A stretch of 60,546 bases of DNA from Treponema sp. (GTDB lineage: Bacteria; Spirochaetota; Spirochaetia; Treponematales; Breznakiellaceae). The position numbers were made by a program, and so were the translations under genes. The notes under the pieces are model-generated. The model did not search any database. It had not been told where the DNA came from and saw only the letters and a list, made by a program, of their open reading frames with translations. Shown here piece after piece: positions 42,691 through 51,118 of the stretch. Position 1 is the stretch's first letter; every line of letters starts with the position of its first letter. Where the stretch lies: contig JAISBS010000057.1 in assembly GCA_031266075.1 (NCBI GenBank), positions 1 to 60,546 on the forward strand, read 5' to 3'.

Positions 42691-43509
42691 CTACAGTTCG
42701 TCCCGGCTGAGGGGGCTTCCGATCCAGATGCCTTCGCCCAGATAATCCACCCGCCGCCCTTCAATAAGAATTTGCACATCCTGTACCGTGGAAAATTCCG
42801 TGGCGGTCCAGACAATCTGTTTCAATTGGGCGGCGTAGCCCTCTACCCCGTAGGTGTTGTACTGAAATTCCTCGCTAAAGCTGATATAGGCGGTGTTCCC
42901 CCGGACAGTGGCGGAGAGGATCCGGCTTCCGGCGGGGATAAGGCTGACCAGGCCTCGGCGCTGCTCCTCGGCAGTGGGGCCCTGGAGGAGGGCCGTGAGG
43001 GAGTCCAGCATCGGGGAGTCGGAGGAGGGGATTTTCCGGCTGGCCTTTGACCGGAGGATCACTCCGTCCTTGTCAATCTGGGTAAAATAAATACTCCGGT
43101 CTCTGGCGGGTTCCGTTGCCGGGCGCTGTTCCGGGGCCGCCGGGACCGTCGTGGCCGGGGGCGGCCTTTCGGCGGGAGCGGCGCCCGGCGGCGCGGTGGG
43201 GGAGGCGGGCCGGAGCGGGGCTGCCGAGGTTTCCGCCGGCGGCGCGGCGGGGGCGGTTTCCGGGGCCGGGGGAATTTCCGCCGGGGGCGGGGTTTCCGCA
43301 ACCGCGCCCCGGCTCTGGGCCGTAAAGCGGGAGGCCAGCCGGGTATAGTTTTTCTGTATGGTTTCCTGGTTTATCCAGAAGAGCCCGGTGATTATCAGGA
43401 TAAAGGTCAGCCAGAAAAGCATAGCCCAGGGGACTTTCCGGGATGCCCCGGCCTTCCTCCCGGCGCTTTGCCCCGGCTTTTTTCTGCTGCTGGTTTTTCG
43501 TACCGCCAC
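42691..43509 (-). CDS. GerMN-domain protein with membrane anchor
   Basis: A 272-residue protein. A basic N-terminus and one membrane helix (about residues 26-45, WAMLFWLTFILIITGLFW) are followed by a long Pro/Ala/Glu-rich linker (about 65-125). A C-terminal GerMN domain follows (about 135-265), with SLIPAGSRILSATVRGNTAYISFSEEF-type features. GerMN domains are thought to bind glycans or protein partners outside the membrane. The GTG start at 43509 is inferred because the frame further upstream is low-quality. It is convergent with the phosphoesterase gene. Confidence 0.7.
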   Translation of the reverse strand: MAVRKTSSRKKPGQSAGRKAGASRKVPWAMLFWLTFILIITGLFWINQETIQKNYTRLASRFTAQSRGAVAETPPPAEIPPAPETAPAAPPAETSAAPLRPASPTAPPGAAPAERPPPATTVPAAPEQRPATEPARDRSIYFTQIDKDGVILRSKASRKIPSSDSPMLDSLTALLQGPTAEEQRRGLVSLIPAGSRILSATVRGNTAYISFSEEFQYNTYGVEGYAAQLKQIVWTATEFSTVQDVQILIEGRRVDYLGEGIWIGSPLSRDEL

Positions 43510-43647
43510 TGTTCCATGATACGGGGAATTGGACAGATCCGCAAGGACCCGGCCCCGGTTCAGGCTGCCGGGGCCGGCGGGCGAAAGCCCGAAAGCCAAC
43601 AGCCCGGAAACTAGAAGAAAAGGCAGCTTTGGGTTACACTGTATACT

Positions 43648-44412
43648 ATGGGGCGCGTCCTGTTTGAAAAACTTGAAACAATAGGTCAGTATTTCGCGTT
43701 TGTGGGGATAGTGATCCGTTCCGTGGTAAAACGGCCGCTTCGCTTTTCCCGGTGCCTTATGGAGATTGAACGGCTGGGGGTCAATTCCCTGCTTATCATC
43801 AGCCTTTCCGGGGGCGCCATGGGGATGATTTTCGCCCTCCAGATGGTAACGATGCTCCAGACCTTCCAGGCGGAGATCGGCGCCGGCGCCACGGTAGCGG
43901 TGGCCATGTCCCGCGAAATCGCCCCGGTCATCACCACCCTGATGCTGATAGCGAAAAACGGTTCCGCCATGGCCGCGGAACTGGGAACCATGCGGGTTAC
44001 GGAACAGATCGATTCCCTGGAATCCATGTCCATCAGCGTGGAGCATTATCTGGTCCTTCCCAAGGTGATAGCCTCTCTCCTGGTTTTCCCCCTTTTAACG
44101 CTCCTTTCCAATATGATGGGCACCCTTGGGGCTTTTGTCGTATCAATCAACCTGTTCAACATCGACTCCGCCGGTTTTTTGGATTACCTTTTCGACTTTC
44201 TCAGCCCCCGGGACATTTTTGTGGGGCTCATCAAATCCGTGGTGATGGGTTTTATCGTCTCCACAATCTGCTGTTTTTTTGGCCTCAGGACTTCCCAGGG
44301 GGCCAAGGGAGTGGGGGACAGCGCCACTACAGCGGTAGTGGTTTCTTCGGTTTCCATTCTGGTGGCGGATTATCTGCTTGCCAGCTTGCTGCTGCGGGTT
44401 ATCTACGTATGA
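43648..44412 (+). CDS. mlaE: Phospholipid-transport ABC permease, MlaE family
   Basis: A 254-residue permease with five to six membrane helices. The MlaE signature is present: MGMIFALQMVTMLQTFQAEIGA, VAVAMSREIAPVITTLMLIAKNGSAMAAELGTM and the C-terminal SQGAKGVGDSAT. It forms the membrane core of an MCE lipid transporter. Its last 4 bp overlap the mlaF start. Confidence 0.9.
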   Translation: MGRVLFEKLETIGQYFAFVGIVIRSVVKRPLRFSRCLMEIERLGVNSLLIISLSGGAMGMIFALQMVTMLQTFQAEIGAGATVAVAMSREIAPVITTLMLIAKNGSAMAAELGTMRVTEQIDSLESMSISVEHYLVLPKVIASLLVFPLLTLLSNMMGTLGAFVVSINLFNIDSAGFLDYLFDFLSPRDIFVGLIKSVVMGFIVSTICCFFGLRTSQGAKGVGDSATTAVVVSSVSILVADYLLASLLLRVIYV

Positions 44413-45179
44413 ATGCGGCGGCGGGGCTTCGGGACATTATCAAAACCGAGGATATCTGGAAGACCTTTGGCAGCAACGAGGTCCTCAAGGGGGTGAATAT
44501 CCGGGTGCCGGAAAAACGCATCAGCGCTGTCATCGGGCAAAGCGGTACGGGGAAAAGCGTGCTCTTTAAAACCATCATGGGAATGATGAAGCCTGACCGG
44601 GGAAGGGTCTGGTTCCAGGATACGGAATTGACTGCCCTGAAAAAGGAAGAAATGATCGCCATGCGTAAACGCTTCGGCTATTCTTTTCAAAACGCCGCGC
44701 TGTTTGATTCCATGACGGTGGAGGAGAACCTTGCCTTTCCCCTGAAAGAAGTGCTGCGGATAAAAAACCCTGACGAAATCGCCGGCAGGGTGAAGGAACT
44801 GCTCGAATGGATAGATCTGCCCGGCATTGAGTCCAAACGGCCCGAAGAACTTTCCGGCGGTATGCGGAAACGGGTAGGTGTCGCCCGGGCGCTGATGATG
44901 CGGCCCGAGGTGCTTTTTTTTGACGAGCCTACCACCGGCCTGGATCCGGTTTTGTCCGAGACCATCAACAATCTGGTGGTCCGGGTAAACCGGGAACTGC
45001 ACCTTACCTGTGTTATGATAACCCATGATATTCCCGCGGCCTTCAGGATCGCCGATGCTATCGCGTTCCTGGATCAGGGCCGCGTTGTTGCCGAGGGGAG
45101 CCCCCAGGAGGTGGTACAGTCTGACCATCGCATGGTGCGGGATTTTTTGCGAATTTCTTTTAACGGGATAAGAAAATGA
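44409..45179 (+). CDS. mlaF: Phospholipid-transport ABC ATPase, MlaF family
   Basis: A 256-residue ATPase. Walker A is GQSGTGKSV, signature ELSGGMRKRVG and Walker B LFFDEPTTGLDP; the GMRKR variant of the signature is typical of MlaF. It energises the MlaE permease. It overlaps genes on both sides by 4 bp. Confidence 0.92.
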   Translation: MNAAAGLRDIIKTEDIWKTFGSNEVLKGVNIRVPEKRISAVIGQSGTGKSVLFKTIMGMMKPDRGRVWFQDTELTALKKEEMIAMRKRFGYSFQNAALFDSMTVEENLAFPLKEVLRIKNPDEIAGRVKELLEWIDLPGIESKRPEELSGGMRKRVGVARALMMRPEVLFFDEPTTGLDPVLSETINNLVVRVNRELHLTCVMITHDIPAAFRIADAIAFLDQGRVVAEGSPQEVVQSDHRMVRDFLRISFNGIRK

Positions 45180-46462
45180 TGGTTTCACGGTATGTTAAAA
45201 TCGCCCTGCTTTTTATTGTCCTGGGAGTAGGGGGAAGCATTTACATTATTGCCACCGCCGACGGCCTGAGCAATTTTGACCTTAAGCCCTACTATGTTAC
45301 CCTGCAGGACGCTACGGGGCTTTCCTCCCGGTCCAAGGTGTACCTAGCGGGAGTGGCGGTCGGACGGGTCCAGAACGTCAGCCTGGAAAACAACGCGGCC
45401 CATCTCAAGATCGGGTTCCTCAGGGATGTGGAGATTCACCGGGACGCCTATGTTTCCCGGCGCTCTTCTTCCATCCTGGGAACCGCGGTACTGTACCTTG
45501 AACCGGGGACGGAACTGGGCCCCCTCCTCCCGCCGGGGAGCGTCATCAACGCGGAAAAAAACAGCGGCGACATTGGCGCGGTGGTGGGGACGGTGCAGGA
45601 ACTGGGCGAACAGATTACCCAGACGCTGCGGGAATTTCAGGACAACCAGCTTGTTCTGCTTTCCATGTCCCTGGAAAATATCCGCCAGATTACCGACGAA
45701 GTGCGCCGGGGCGAAGGGAATATCGGGCGGGTGATTTACGACGATCAGCTCTATATAACGTTGCTTTCCGCGGCCCAGCGGATCGAGTTATCGGCGGCGC
45801 AGCTTCAGGAAACACTGGACAGCGTCAACACCCTGGCGAAGGACGCCGACGGAGTGGTGGCCGACGCAGGGGTCATTGTGAAAAAAGCGGTGGGGCTGGG
45901 GGTCGAAGTGGACACCTTTGGCCGCTACGGTGTGAGCGCGGAACAACTACAGGCCGGGGCATCGCTTCGGCTGATCCCCGCGTCAAAGGATCGCTGGTAC
46001 CGGGTGGGCGTGTCCACCGCCCCTGACGGGGTTGTGTACCGGCGGGTGAAAGAGAAGGTGGATGGCAGCGGGACATACCAGATCGAAGACCTTACCGAAA
46101 CCCGGTATACCTTTGCGGTGGACGCTGAATTGGCCCGCCGCTTTGGGTTTCTTACCCTTCACGGCGGTCTCCTGGAAAATACCGCGGGCGTCGGCATAGA
46201 CATACAGCCGGTCCGGTGGGCGGCGCTCTCCGGGGAGGTGTTTAATTTCCGAACGGGTGAACGCCCGAACCTCCGGGGCACTCTGACGGTGTACCCGTTC
46301 TTTGATCCCGATTCCGACAAGCCCTGGAACTGGCTCTACCTTCAGGGCGGCGTCAGCAACGCACTGGTGGATCGGCGGGATTATTTTTTCGGCGCGGGGC
46401 TGCGCTTTAGCGACAGCGAAGTCAAGGGCCTGGTGGGGCTCGTGCCGGCGCTGAACAACTGA
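45176..46462 (+). CDS. mlaD: MCE/MlaD-family lipid-binding protein
   Basis: A 428-residue protein, longer than E. coli MlaD. An N-terminal anchor (YVKIALLFIVLGVGGSIYII) precedes an MCE domain (about residues 38-120, VTLQDATGLSSRSKVYLAGVAVGRV). A helical region follows to about 240. The C-terminal 180 residues are strand-rich and look barrel-like (YLQGGVSNALVDRRDYFFGAGLRF). Such a C-terminal extension could reach the outer membrane. It is the third gene of an mlaEFD operon moving phospholipids between membranes. Confidence 0.87.
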   Translation: MMVSRYVKIALLFIVLGVGGSIYIIATADGLSNFDLKPYYVTLQDATGLSSRSKVYLAGVAVGRVQNVSLENNAAHLKIGFLRDVEIHRDAYVSRRSSSILGTAVLYLEPGTELGPLLPPGSVINAEKNSGDIGAVVGTVQELGEQITQTLREFQDNQLVLLSMSLENIRQITDEVRRGEGNIGRVIYDDQLYITLLSAAQRIELSAAQLQETLDSVNTLAKDADGVVADAGVIVKKAVGLGVEVDTFGRYGVSAEQLQAGASLRLIPASKDRWYRVGVSTAPDGVVYRRVKEKVDGSGTYQIEDLTETRYTFAVDAELARRFGFLTLHGGLLENTAGVGIDIQPVRWAALSGEVFNFRTGERPNLRGTLTVYPFFDPDSDKPWNWLYLQGGVSNALVDRRDYFFGAGLRFSDSEVKGLVGLVPALNN

Positions 46463-46514
46463 GCCGGTCTCAAGGGAACCTGTCTCAAAGAGGCGGGGCG
46501 TGGTAGACTGCGGT

Positions 46515-47324
46515 ATGCGAAACAAACTGACTGATGAACTGGCGGTCTGCGGTTTTAACGCCGCCCTGGCGCTGGGCCGCTGCCATCCTGAAAAAATAAA
46601 CCGCCTTTTTTTGCGGGAGGACCGGCTCCCGGCCTTTAGCCAGGTTTGTAAACAGCTCGCGGAACGGAAGCGGCCCTACAAAATTTGCGGCGATGAAGAA
46701 CTGGAGCGGATCTGCAAAAGCCCCCGGCATCAGGGCGTGGCGGCCATGATGGAAACGCCGGGCCTTGAAGATCTGACGGAAGCGGACCTGTACCGCTGGG
46801 CCGCGGAGGGGAAAACCGGGCTGGTCCTCCACGCCGTGGGGAACGACCATAACCTGGGGGCCATGGTCAGGGCCGCTGCCTTTTTTGACTGCCCCCTGGT
46901 GGTGTTAAGCGAAGGGGACAGCGAGGCCCGGCTGAGTACCAGCGCCTACCGGGTTGCCGAAGGGGGCATGGAATTTGTGGAATTCCGCCGGGTGCGGAAC
47001 ATCGCGGCTTTTCTCCGGGCGGCGTCCCAATATATCGTTACCATCGGCACAGGCCCCAGGGCGCGGCTGCGGATTCGGGATCTGGGGGGGATTGTGCAGG
47101 ATCAGGGGAAAAAACTCAAAGCCCCGCCGTCCGGCGCCGCCGGTCTCCGCTCCGGGGGCAGGCCGGGAATCGCCCTGACGCTGGGAAACGAAGAGTCCGG
47201 CCTGCCGCGGGATGTGGCGGAAAACTGCTCCGCCCTTATCCGGGTTCCCGGCGCCGGAAATATCGAAAGCCTGAACGTGGCTCAGGCGGCGTCCCTGTTT
47301 CTTCACGAACTCTACGAGTTATAA
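46515..47324 (+). CDS. TrmH/SpoU-family RNA 2'-O-methyltransferase
   Basis: A 269-residue enzyme. An N-terminal substrate-binding domain (FSQVCKQLAERKRPYKICGDEEL) is followed by the SPOUT knot with NDHNLGAMVRAAAFF, LGNEESGLP and VPGAGNIESLNVAQAASLFLHE. These are the three TrmH motifs. It probably methylates a 2'-hydroxyl in rRNA or tRNA; the target nucleotide is not known. The ATG at 46515 is chosen over a GTG at 46500, though neither has a clear ribosome site. Confidence 0.85.
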   Translation: MRNKLTDELAVCGFNAALALGRCHPEKINRLFLREDRLPAFSQVCKQLAERKRPYKICGDEELERICKSPRHQGVAAMMETPGLEDLTEADLYRWAAEGKTGLVLHAVGNDHNLGAMVRAAAFFDCPLVVLSEGDSEARLSTSAYRVAEGGMEFVEFRRVRNIAAFLRAASQYIVTIGTGPRARLRIRDLGGIVQDQGKKLKAPPSGAAGLRSGGRPGIALTLGNEESGLPRDVAENCSALIRVPGAGNIESLNVAQAASLFLHELYEL

Positions 47325-47384
47325 CCCTTCCCCGGCCCGGATTCTCTCCGGATTATCCAATAAGCTCCGGCTCAATTCAGGAGA

Positions 47385-47413
47385 GCTGTTCCAAAACCCG
47401 GTTTCGGAACAGC
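47385..47413. repeat. Dispersed hairpin repeat, family 1, copy a
   Basis: GCTGTTCC ... GGAACAGC with inner AAAACCCGGTTTC, in the gap between the convergent methyltransferase and phosphofructokinase genes. It may also act as a two-way terminator. Confidence 0.65.
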
Positions 47414-47414
47414 C

Positions 47415-48764
47415 TCACTTGTTAAACTGGTTCACCATAAGCATGGGCTGGTGGGTGGCGTCCAGAGTGTCCCGCCAGAGGTTTCCTTCGGGGTCCACGT
47501 GGTTGCGGTGGGATATGACCGGCTTGATAGGCAGGTGGACAAATTCATTGTTCACCAAGCCGATGATCAGCTTGGTTTTTCCCGCCATGGCCGCATGAAC
47601 CGCCGCATTCCCCAGCCGCTCACAGTAAATCGAGTCGCCGGGGTTCGCCGGGGCGGAACGGATGATGTAACTGGGATCGATGTATTTCAGATTGATCTCG
47701 ATCTTTTTTTCCTCAAAATATTTGATGATCCGGTCCCGAAGATAGGCGCCCACATCGGCCAGTTTCAGGTTTCCCCCGGCATCGGTTTTCTGTTCCGTCA
47801 GAAGCTGATCCTGCATGGCCCCCTCGGCCACGACAATGACCGCGTGTTTCCGCCTTTTCAGCCGCTCCGCCAGGTGGTGGAGGAAGCCGTTGTAGCCCTC
47901 CAGGTTGAAGGGAATTTCGGGGATCAGCACAAAGTTGACCTCGTGGCTTGCCAGCGCGGTGCAGGCGGCGATGAAGCCCGATTCCCGGCCCATGACTTTG
48001 ACTAGGCCAATGCCGTTGATGGCGGAACTGGCCTCCATGTGGGCCGAGGCTACCACTTCCACCGCCTTGGAAACTGCCGTGTCAAAGCCAAAGGAGCGGT
48101 CGATAATGGCAAAATCATTGTCCACGGTTTTGGGAATTCCCACCATGGCGATTTTGAGCTTCCGGCGGTCAATTTCTTCGGCAATGTCCAACGAGCCCCG
48201 CTGGGTACCGTCCCCGCCGATGGTAAAGAGCATATTGAGGTTGAGCTGCTCCATGGCGTCCACGATTTTGGAAACCTCCTTGCCGCCGCCCCGGGCGCTG
48301 CCCAGATAGGTGCCCCCCAGCTTGTGAATGTCGTCCACAATATCGGCGTCCAGGGTTTTAATACCGTACTGGTATTCCGGGAGAAAGCCCTTGTAGCCGT
48401 AGCGAATGCCGGAGACCCGGGTAACGCCGTAGCGGTAATAAAGGCAGCGGACGATGGCCCGGATCACGTCGTTGATCCCCGGACAGAGGCCGCCGCAGCT
48501 TACGATCCCCGCATGGACATGGGCAGGCATAAAGTAGATCATCTCTCGGGGGCCCGCGCACTCCAGCACCTGGGAGCGTTTTATCGTCGGCTGGGCGCCG
48601 GGTTTTACGGCCATGTCCAGCCGGACATAGCAGTCGTCGGTTACATAGTTTGCAACCTTGTCCCCCTGAACCGTGGACATAACTATAGGAGATTTGATGC
48701 TGTGTTTGCCCAGTTCCTCAATGGAAAAATCCAGCGCGTCAATTTTCGATTCAGATTCACTCAT
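47415..48764 (-). CDS. pfkA: 6-phosphofructokinase, long spirochaete/plant-type
   Basis: A 449-residue enzyme, close to the long PFKs of Treponema and Borrelia rather than the 320-residue E. coli form. The phosphoryl-donor loop is GGDGTQRG (Gly where PPi enzymes have Asp) while the second loop reads GIPKTVDND (Lys, usual for PPi enzymes but also in ATP-using trypanosomal PFK). MGRESGFIA binds fructose-6-phosphate. An ATP donor is favoured by the first loop, but this is inference. GAGGAGGCAGT lies before the ATG. A MITE-like element begins 30 bp upstream of the start codon. Confidence 0.88.
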   Translation of the reverse strand: MSESESKIDALDFSIEELGKHSIKSPIVMSTVQGDKVANYVTDDCYVRLDMAVKPGAQPTIKRSQVLECAGPREMIYFMPAHVHAGIVSCGGLCPGINDVIRAIVRCLYYRYGVTRVSGIRYGYKGFLPEYQYGIKTLDADIVDDIHKLGGTYLGSARGGGKEVSKIVDAMEQLNLNMLFTIGGDGTQRGSLDIAEEIDRRKLKIAMVGIPKTVDNDFAIIDRSFGFDTAVSKAVEVVASAHMEASSAINGIGLVKVMGRESGFIAACTALASHEVNFVLIPEIPFNLEGYNGFLHHLAERLKRRKHAVIVVAEGAMQDQLLTEQKTDAGGNLKLADVGAYLRDRIIKYFEEKKIEINLKYIDPSYIIRSAPANPGDSIYCERLGNAAVHAAMAGKTKLIIGLVNNEFVHLPIKPVISHRNHVDPEGNLWRDTLDATHQPMLMVNQFNK

Positions 48765-48785
48765 GACTGCCTCCTCGCGTTTGAC

Positions 48786-49081
48786 TTAAAATAATCACGG
48801 TCAACAAGTTAAGAAGGGGAAGCACTGTTGATGTGAAGGGTAAACCAGTTGTTACCGGGTAACAAGCCCTTTTTACGCTGCTCCCCCTCGTCTCCAGCCC
48901 TGCTCCACCATGTTGGAGTTTTGTGGCTTCGTACCCTCTCGCAGATCTCATCCACCATCGCCCCTGCCAAAAAACTCTGTAAAGACTTGCGGAGGACCTT
49001 CGGCCCGGAGCAAGTCTTCCGCTACCCCCACTGTTTCTTTCAGGCATACAAACCTTTAACTTGTTGACCGTGTTAAAATAA
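48786..49081. mobile_element. MITE-like element with inverted repeats and 9-bp target duplication
   Basis: A 17-bp sequence CACGGTCAACAAGTTAA at 48796-48812 is repeated as its exact reverse complement at 49056-49072. The pair is flanked by the direct repeat TTAAAATAA at 48786-48794 and 49073-49081. The 277 bp between carry no convincing gene. This is the structure of a non-autonomous transposon. It sits just upstream of pfkA and may influence its promoter. Confidence 0.75.
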
Positions 49082-49135
49082 CTATAAAACCGGGGGGCGC
49101 TTTATTCAAGACGGACTGACCCGGAATGAGGGGGC

Positions 49136-49178
49136 CTCCGGAAACCCCGGCAGGGTTTTTCCGGCTTCCCTATGGGAA
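49136..49178. repeat. Dispersed hairpin repeat, family 2, copy 1
   Basis: CTCCGGAAACCCCGGCAGGG and the following TTTTTCCGGCTTCCCTA form a stem; nearly the same sequence recurs at 59182-59220. Confidence 0.55.
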
Positions 49179-49224
49179 TCTCCACCTTGCCGGAAATTTC
49201 TACCCGCTGAAAACGATGCTGGTA

Positions 49225-50058
49225 TCTTGTGTCAACTAAAACATTACACAATGACAGGGTAAAGGCGTTTAAGTTTAGAACGCGCATCACCGGTGGTAAA
49301 ATGCCAGTCAACACCCTTTTAGGTGGAGTTGCGTCTGGTTTCCCAGGCACGCAGTTCTTTATTGAGCGCCTCAATGCTCGAGATTCTCCGATTGCCCAGA
49401 CACTGTGCCGCGAGTGCTGACAGTTCAATTTCCGCAATATCAAGCCAGTTGCCATGTTTGGGCGTGTAGTTGAATCTCCAAGCGTTTTGCATTGGCGGAA
49501 TACACCAATACGCTTTCAGGTGCGGTTTAAGGAGTGTTTTTTTAAAACCCGTTGAACGGACTTAAACGAGATTGAATCGATATAGTTCAATTCCACACAC
49601 TTGTCTGCCAGCAGCCGGACTGACCACTTCGCGTACCCTTGTGGTACAGGGCTGCACGCGAGCGCAATGATATGGGCTTCCACTTCCCCGGTAATCTTCG
49701 GCGCAACCGGCGGCGTCTCGCGCTTTTTCCGTTGCAAAAAACCAGCAATGCTTTCCGCCGCGATAAATGCTCGTTTACTGTCATTCACGGTTTGACGAGC
49801 CACTCCGATCTTTTCCGCTACCTGTACCTGCGTCAATGGTTTACGTCCGTCTGCTTCATCAAGTTCGAGTATTATTTTTGCCCGGTTTACCAGCTTAACG
49901 CGGTGTTTTCCGGTTTTAGCAAATTTTTCAAGTTCGTTTAGTGCAATCGCGCTGAGTTCGATTTTAACGTGCTTTCCTCTCATATGAAGTTGCCTCCTGT
50001 AAGATAACTTCATCATAACATCTTTTGGATTATTTGTATATATTTAGTTGACACGGAG
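49225..50058 (-). mobile_element. Degenerate IS630-family insertion sequence
   Basis: Terminal inverted repeats GTGTCAACTAAA (49229-49240) and TTTAGTTGACAC (50043-50054) are each 4 bases inside a TA dinucleotide (49223-49224 and 50059-50060), the expected IS630 target. The element is 834 bp, shorter than intact members, because the middle of the transposase gene is missing. Confidence 0.8.
49244..49983 (-). pseudogene. IS630-family transposase, frameshifted and internally deleted
   Basis: The N-terminal helix-turn-helix part (49516-49983) starts MRGKHVKIELSAIALNEL behind an AGGAGG site and contains TQVQVAEKIGVARQTVND. At TTA AAA AAA CAC (a canonical A AAA AAA heptamer, plus-strand T run 49537-49543) a -1 shift continues into LLKPHLKAYWCIPPMQNA, as in IS630 elements that use frameshifting. 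The sequence then jumps to YTPKHGNWLDIAE..., so the central DDE catalytic region (about 130 residues) is lost. An extra TAA at 49319-49321 interrupts the conserved tail. It cannot make active transposase. Confidence 0.8.
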
Positions 50059-50123
50059 TAATAGGTCATTCCGCTACGCGCAGACCTTCGGTCTGAACAT
50101 TCCTACCTTTGATTCGTAGCGAA

Positions 50124-50231
50124 GGGTACATACCCAAGAGCCCGCTTGCGCGGGGGAGCTTTAGGGCGTTATAAAGGGTATGTACCCTGAGTCTAATACC
50201 TTATGAGAACAACATACCTCGTCCCTTTAGG
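50124..50231. repeat. Structured repeat unit, copy 1
   Basis: A 13-bp inverted repeat (AGGGTACATACCC at 50123-50135 and GGGTATGTACCCT at 50176-50188) encloses a CCCGC-TTGC-GCGGG hairpin. The segment CATACCCAAGAGCCCGC and the later CCTCGTCCCTTTAG recur at 50970-51118. There is otherwise no gene from 50060 to 50237. Confidence 0.6.
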
Positions 50232-50237
50232 GCGAGG

Positions 50238-50429
50238 TTGTTGATTCATGGGGAATTAGACACAAATGTCCCAGTTGAATCAACGAAATTTGTCCAAGAA
50301 AATTTGCCAAATAAACCATTTGAATATTTATATTATAGTGATGCAGATCATAATTCATTTAGAAATAGTATAAAAACTATAAATGGCCTCAGAAATAAAA
50401 GTAGAGAATGGATATATAGACAATTATAA
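50238..50429 (+). pseudogene. C-terminal fragment of an alpha/beta-hydrolase (prolyl oligopeptidase-like)
   Basis: 63 codons encode the end of an alpha/beta-hydrolase: LIHGELDTNVPVEST carries the acid residue and DADHNSF the catalytic His of the S9/dienelactone hydrolase type. The nucleophile and fold core are missing, and the fragment begins in a repeated hairpin (CCTCG...CGAGG). It is AT-rich compared with the surroundings. It is best read as debris of a transferred gene truncated at the repeat. Confidence 0.65.
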
Positions 50430-50529
50430 ACAGGAAAAACGGCACATAACAGGACCGAATACGCTTTTTTGTCCTGCAGGCCTTCGGACCAGTAGGCGGC
50501 TCGGGGTTCCGTTCGGCTAGTGTTCTGAC

Positions 50530-50757
50530 TTAAACATTTGACAAAATTGATTTAGCTTTGTTGATTTTGACAAGGATGTCGTCGGCCTGTTTGGTCCACA
50601 TAAATTTTTTGCTGCTTTTGTTCCAAGTCTTTATGTACGCTTTAATTGCCACACCCTTTCCCAGTTCTCCCGCCGTATCCGCTTGTTCGTTATTTCCGCA
50701 AACCATCTCTCGACAAGATTCAACCGGGATGAATGGGTCGGTATATAATAGACTTGT
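50530..50757 (-). pseudogene. C-terminal fragment of another IS630-type transposase
   Basis: On the minus strand IPTHSSRLNLVERWFAE and RIRRENWERV match the end of the DDE domain of a second IS630 subgroup. After a frame change near 50665 the sequence continues AIKAYIKTWNKSSKKFMW and ends at TAA 50530-50532. Nothing upstream of residue YYIPTH remains recognisable. No terminal repeats were found. Confidence 0.65.
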
Positions 50758-50859
50758 TCAATAACCCGGTTGGTTATCGGCCAACCAAAGGTTAGCTTGC
50801 AAGTCTCGCAAGAAACCCTGCGGGTTTCAATGCTCCACATTTTTGCTGTTTTTAAGCGG

Positions 50860-50890
50860 GTTTGTTCAAAAACTTCAGTTTTTAAACAAC
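50860..50890. repeat. Dispersed hairpin repeat, family 1, copy g
   Basis: GTTTGTTCAAAAACTTCAG followed by TTTTTAAACAAC; the reverse complement nearly matches the copy at 59230-59262. Confidence 0.65.
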
Positions 50891-50969
50891 TCTAATTTTA
50901 ATCAGTGAGAAGTGATGAAGAATGGGGGCGTAATGAACTGGTCATTCGCCGCGGGGGTCTCATACCCAA

Positions 50970-51118
50970 GAGCCCGCCTTTCGGCGGGGGAGCTTTGCAA
51001 CCCAAAAGGGTTGCTTGGCGATTAGAATTGGTAACATCAACAAAAAATGGTAGTAGACCCCACAGTTATTGAACAAGTCCAATACCTCATGAAAACAATA
51101 TGCCTCGTCCCTTTAGCT
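50970..51118. repeat. Structured repeat unit, copy 2
   Basis: It repeats CATACCCAAGAGCCCGC and, at its far end, AATACCTCATGAAAACAATA...CCTCGTCCCTTTAG from copy 1, with a different middle that includes GCAACCC-AAAA-GGGTTGC (50997-51014). Its end overlaps the last codons of malQ. The gap 50758-51112 holds no gene. Confidence 0.55.

Noticed and set aside
48757-49047. 96-codon minus-strand frame inside the MITE-like element
   Set aside because: It crosses the element's end into pfkA, has no homology I can see, and non-autonomous elements usually carry such chance frames.
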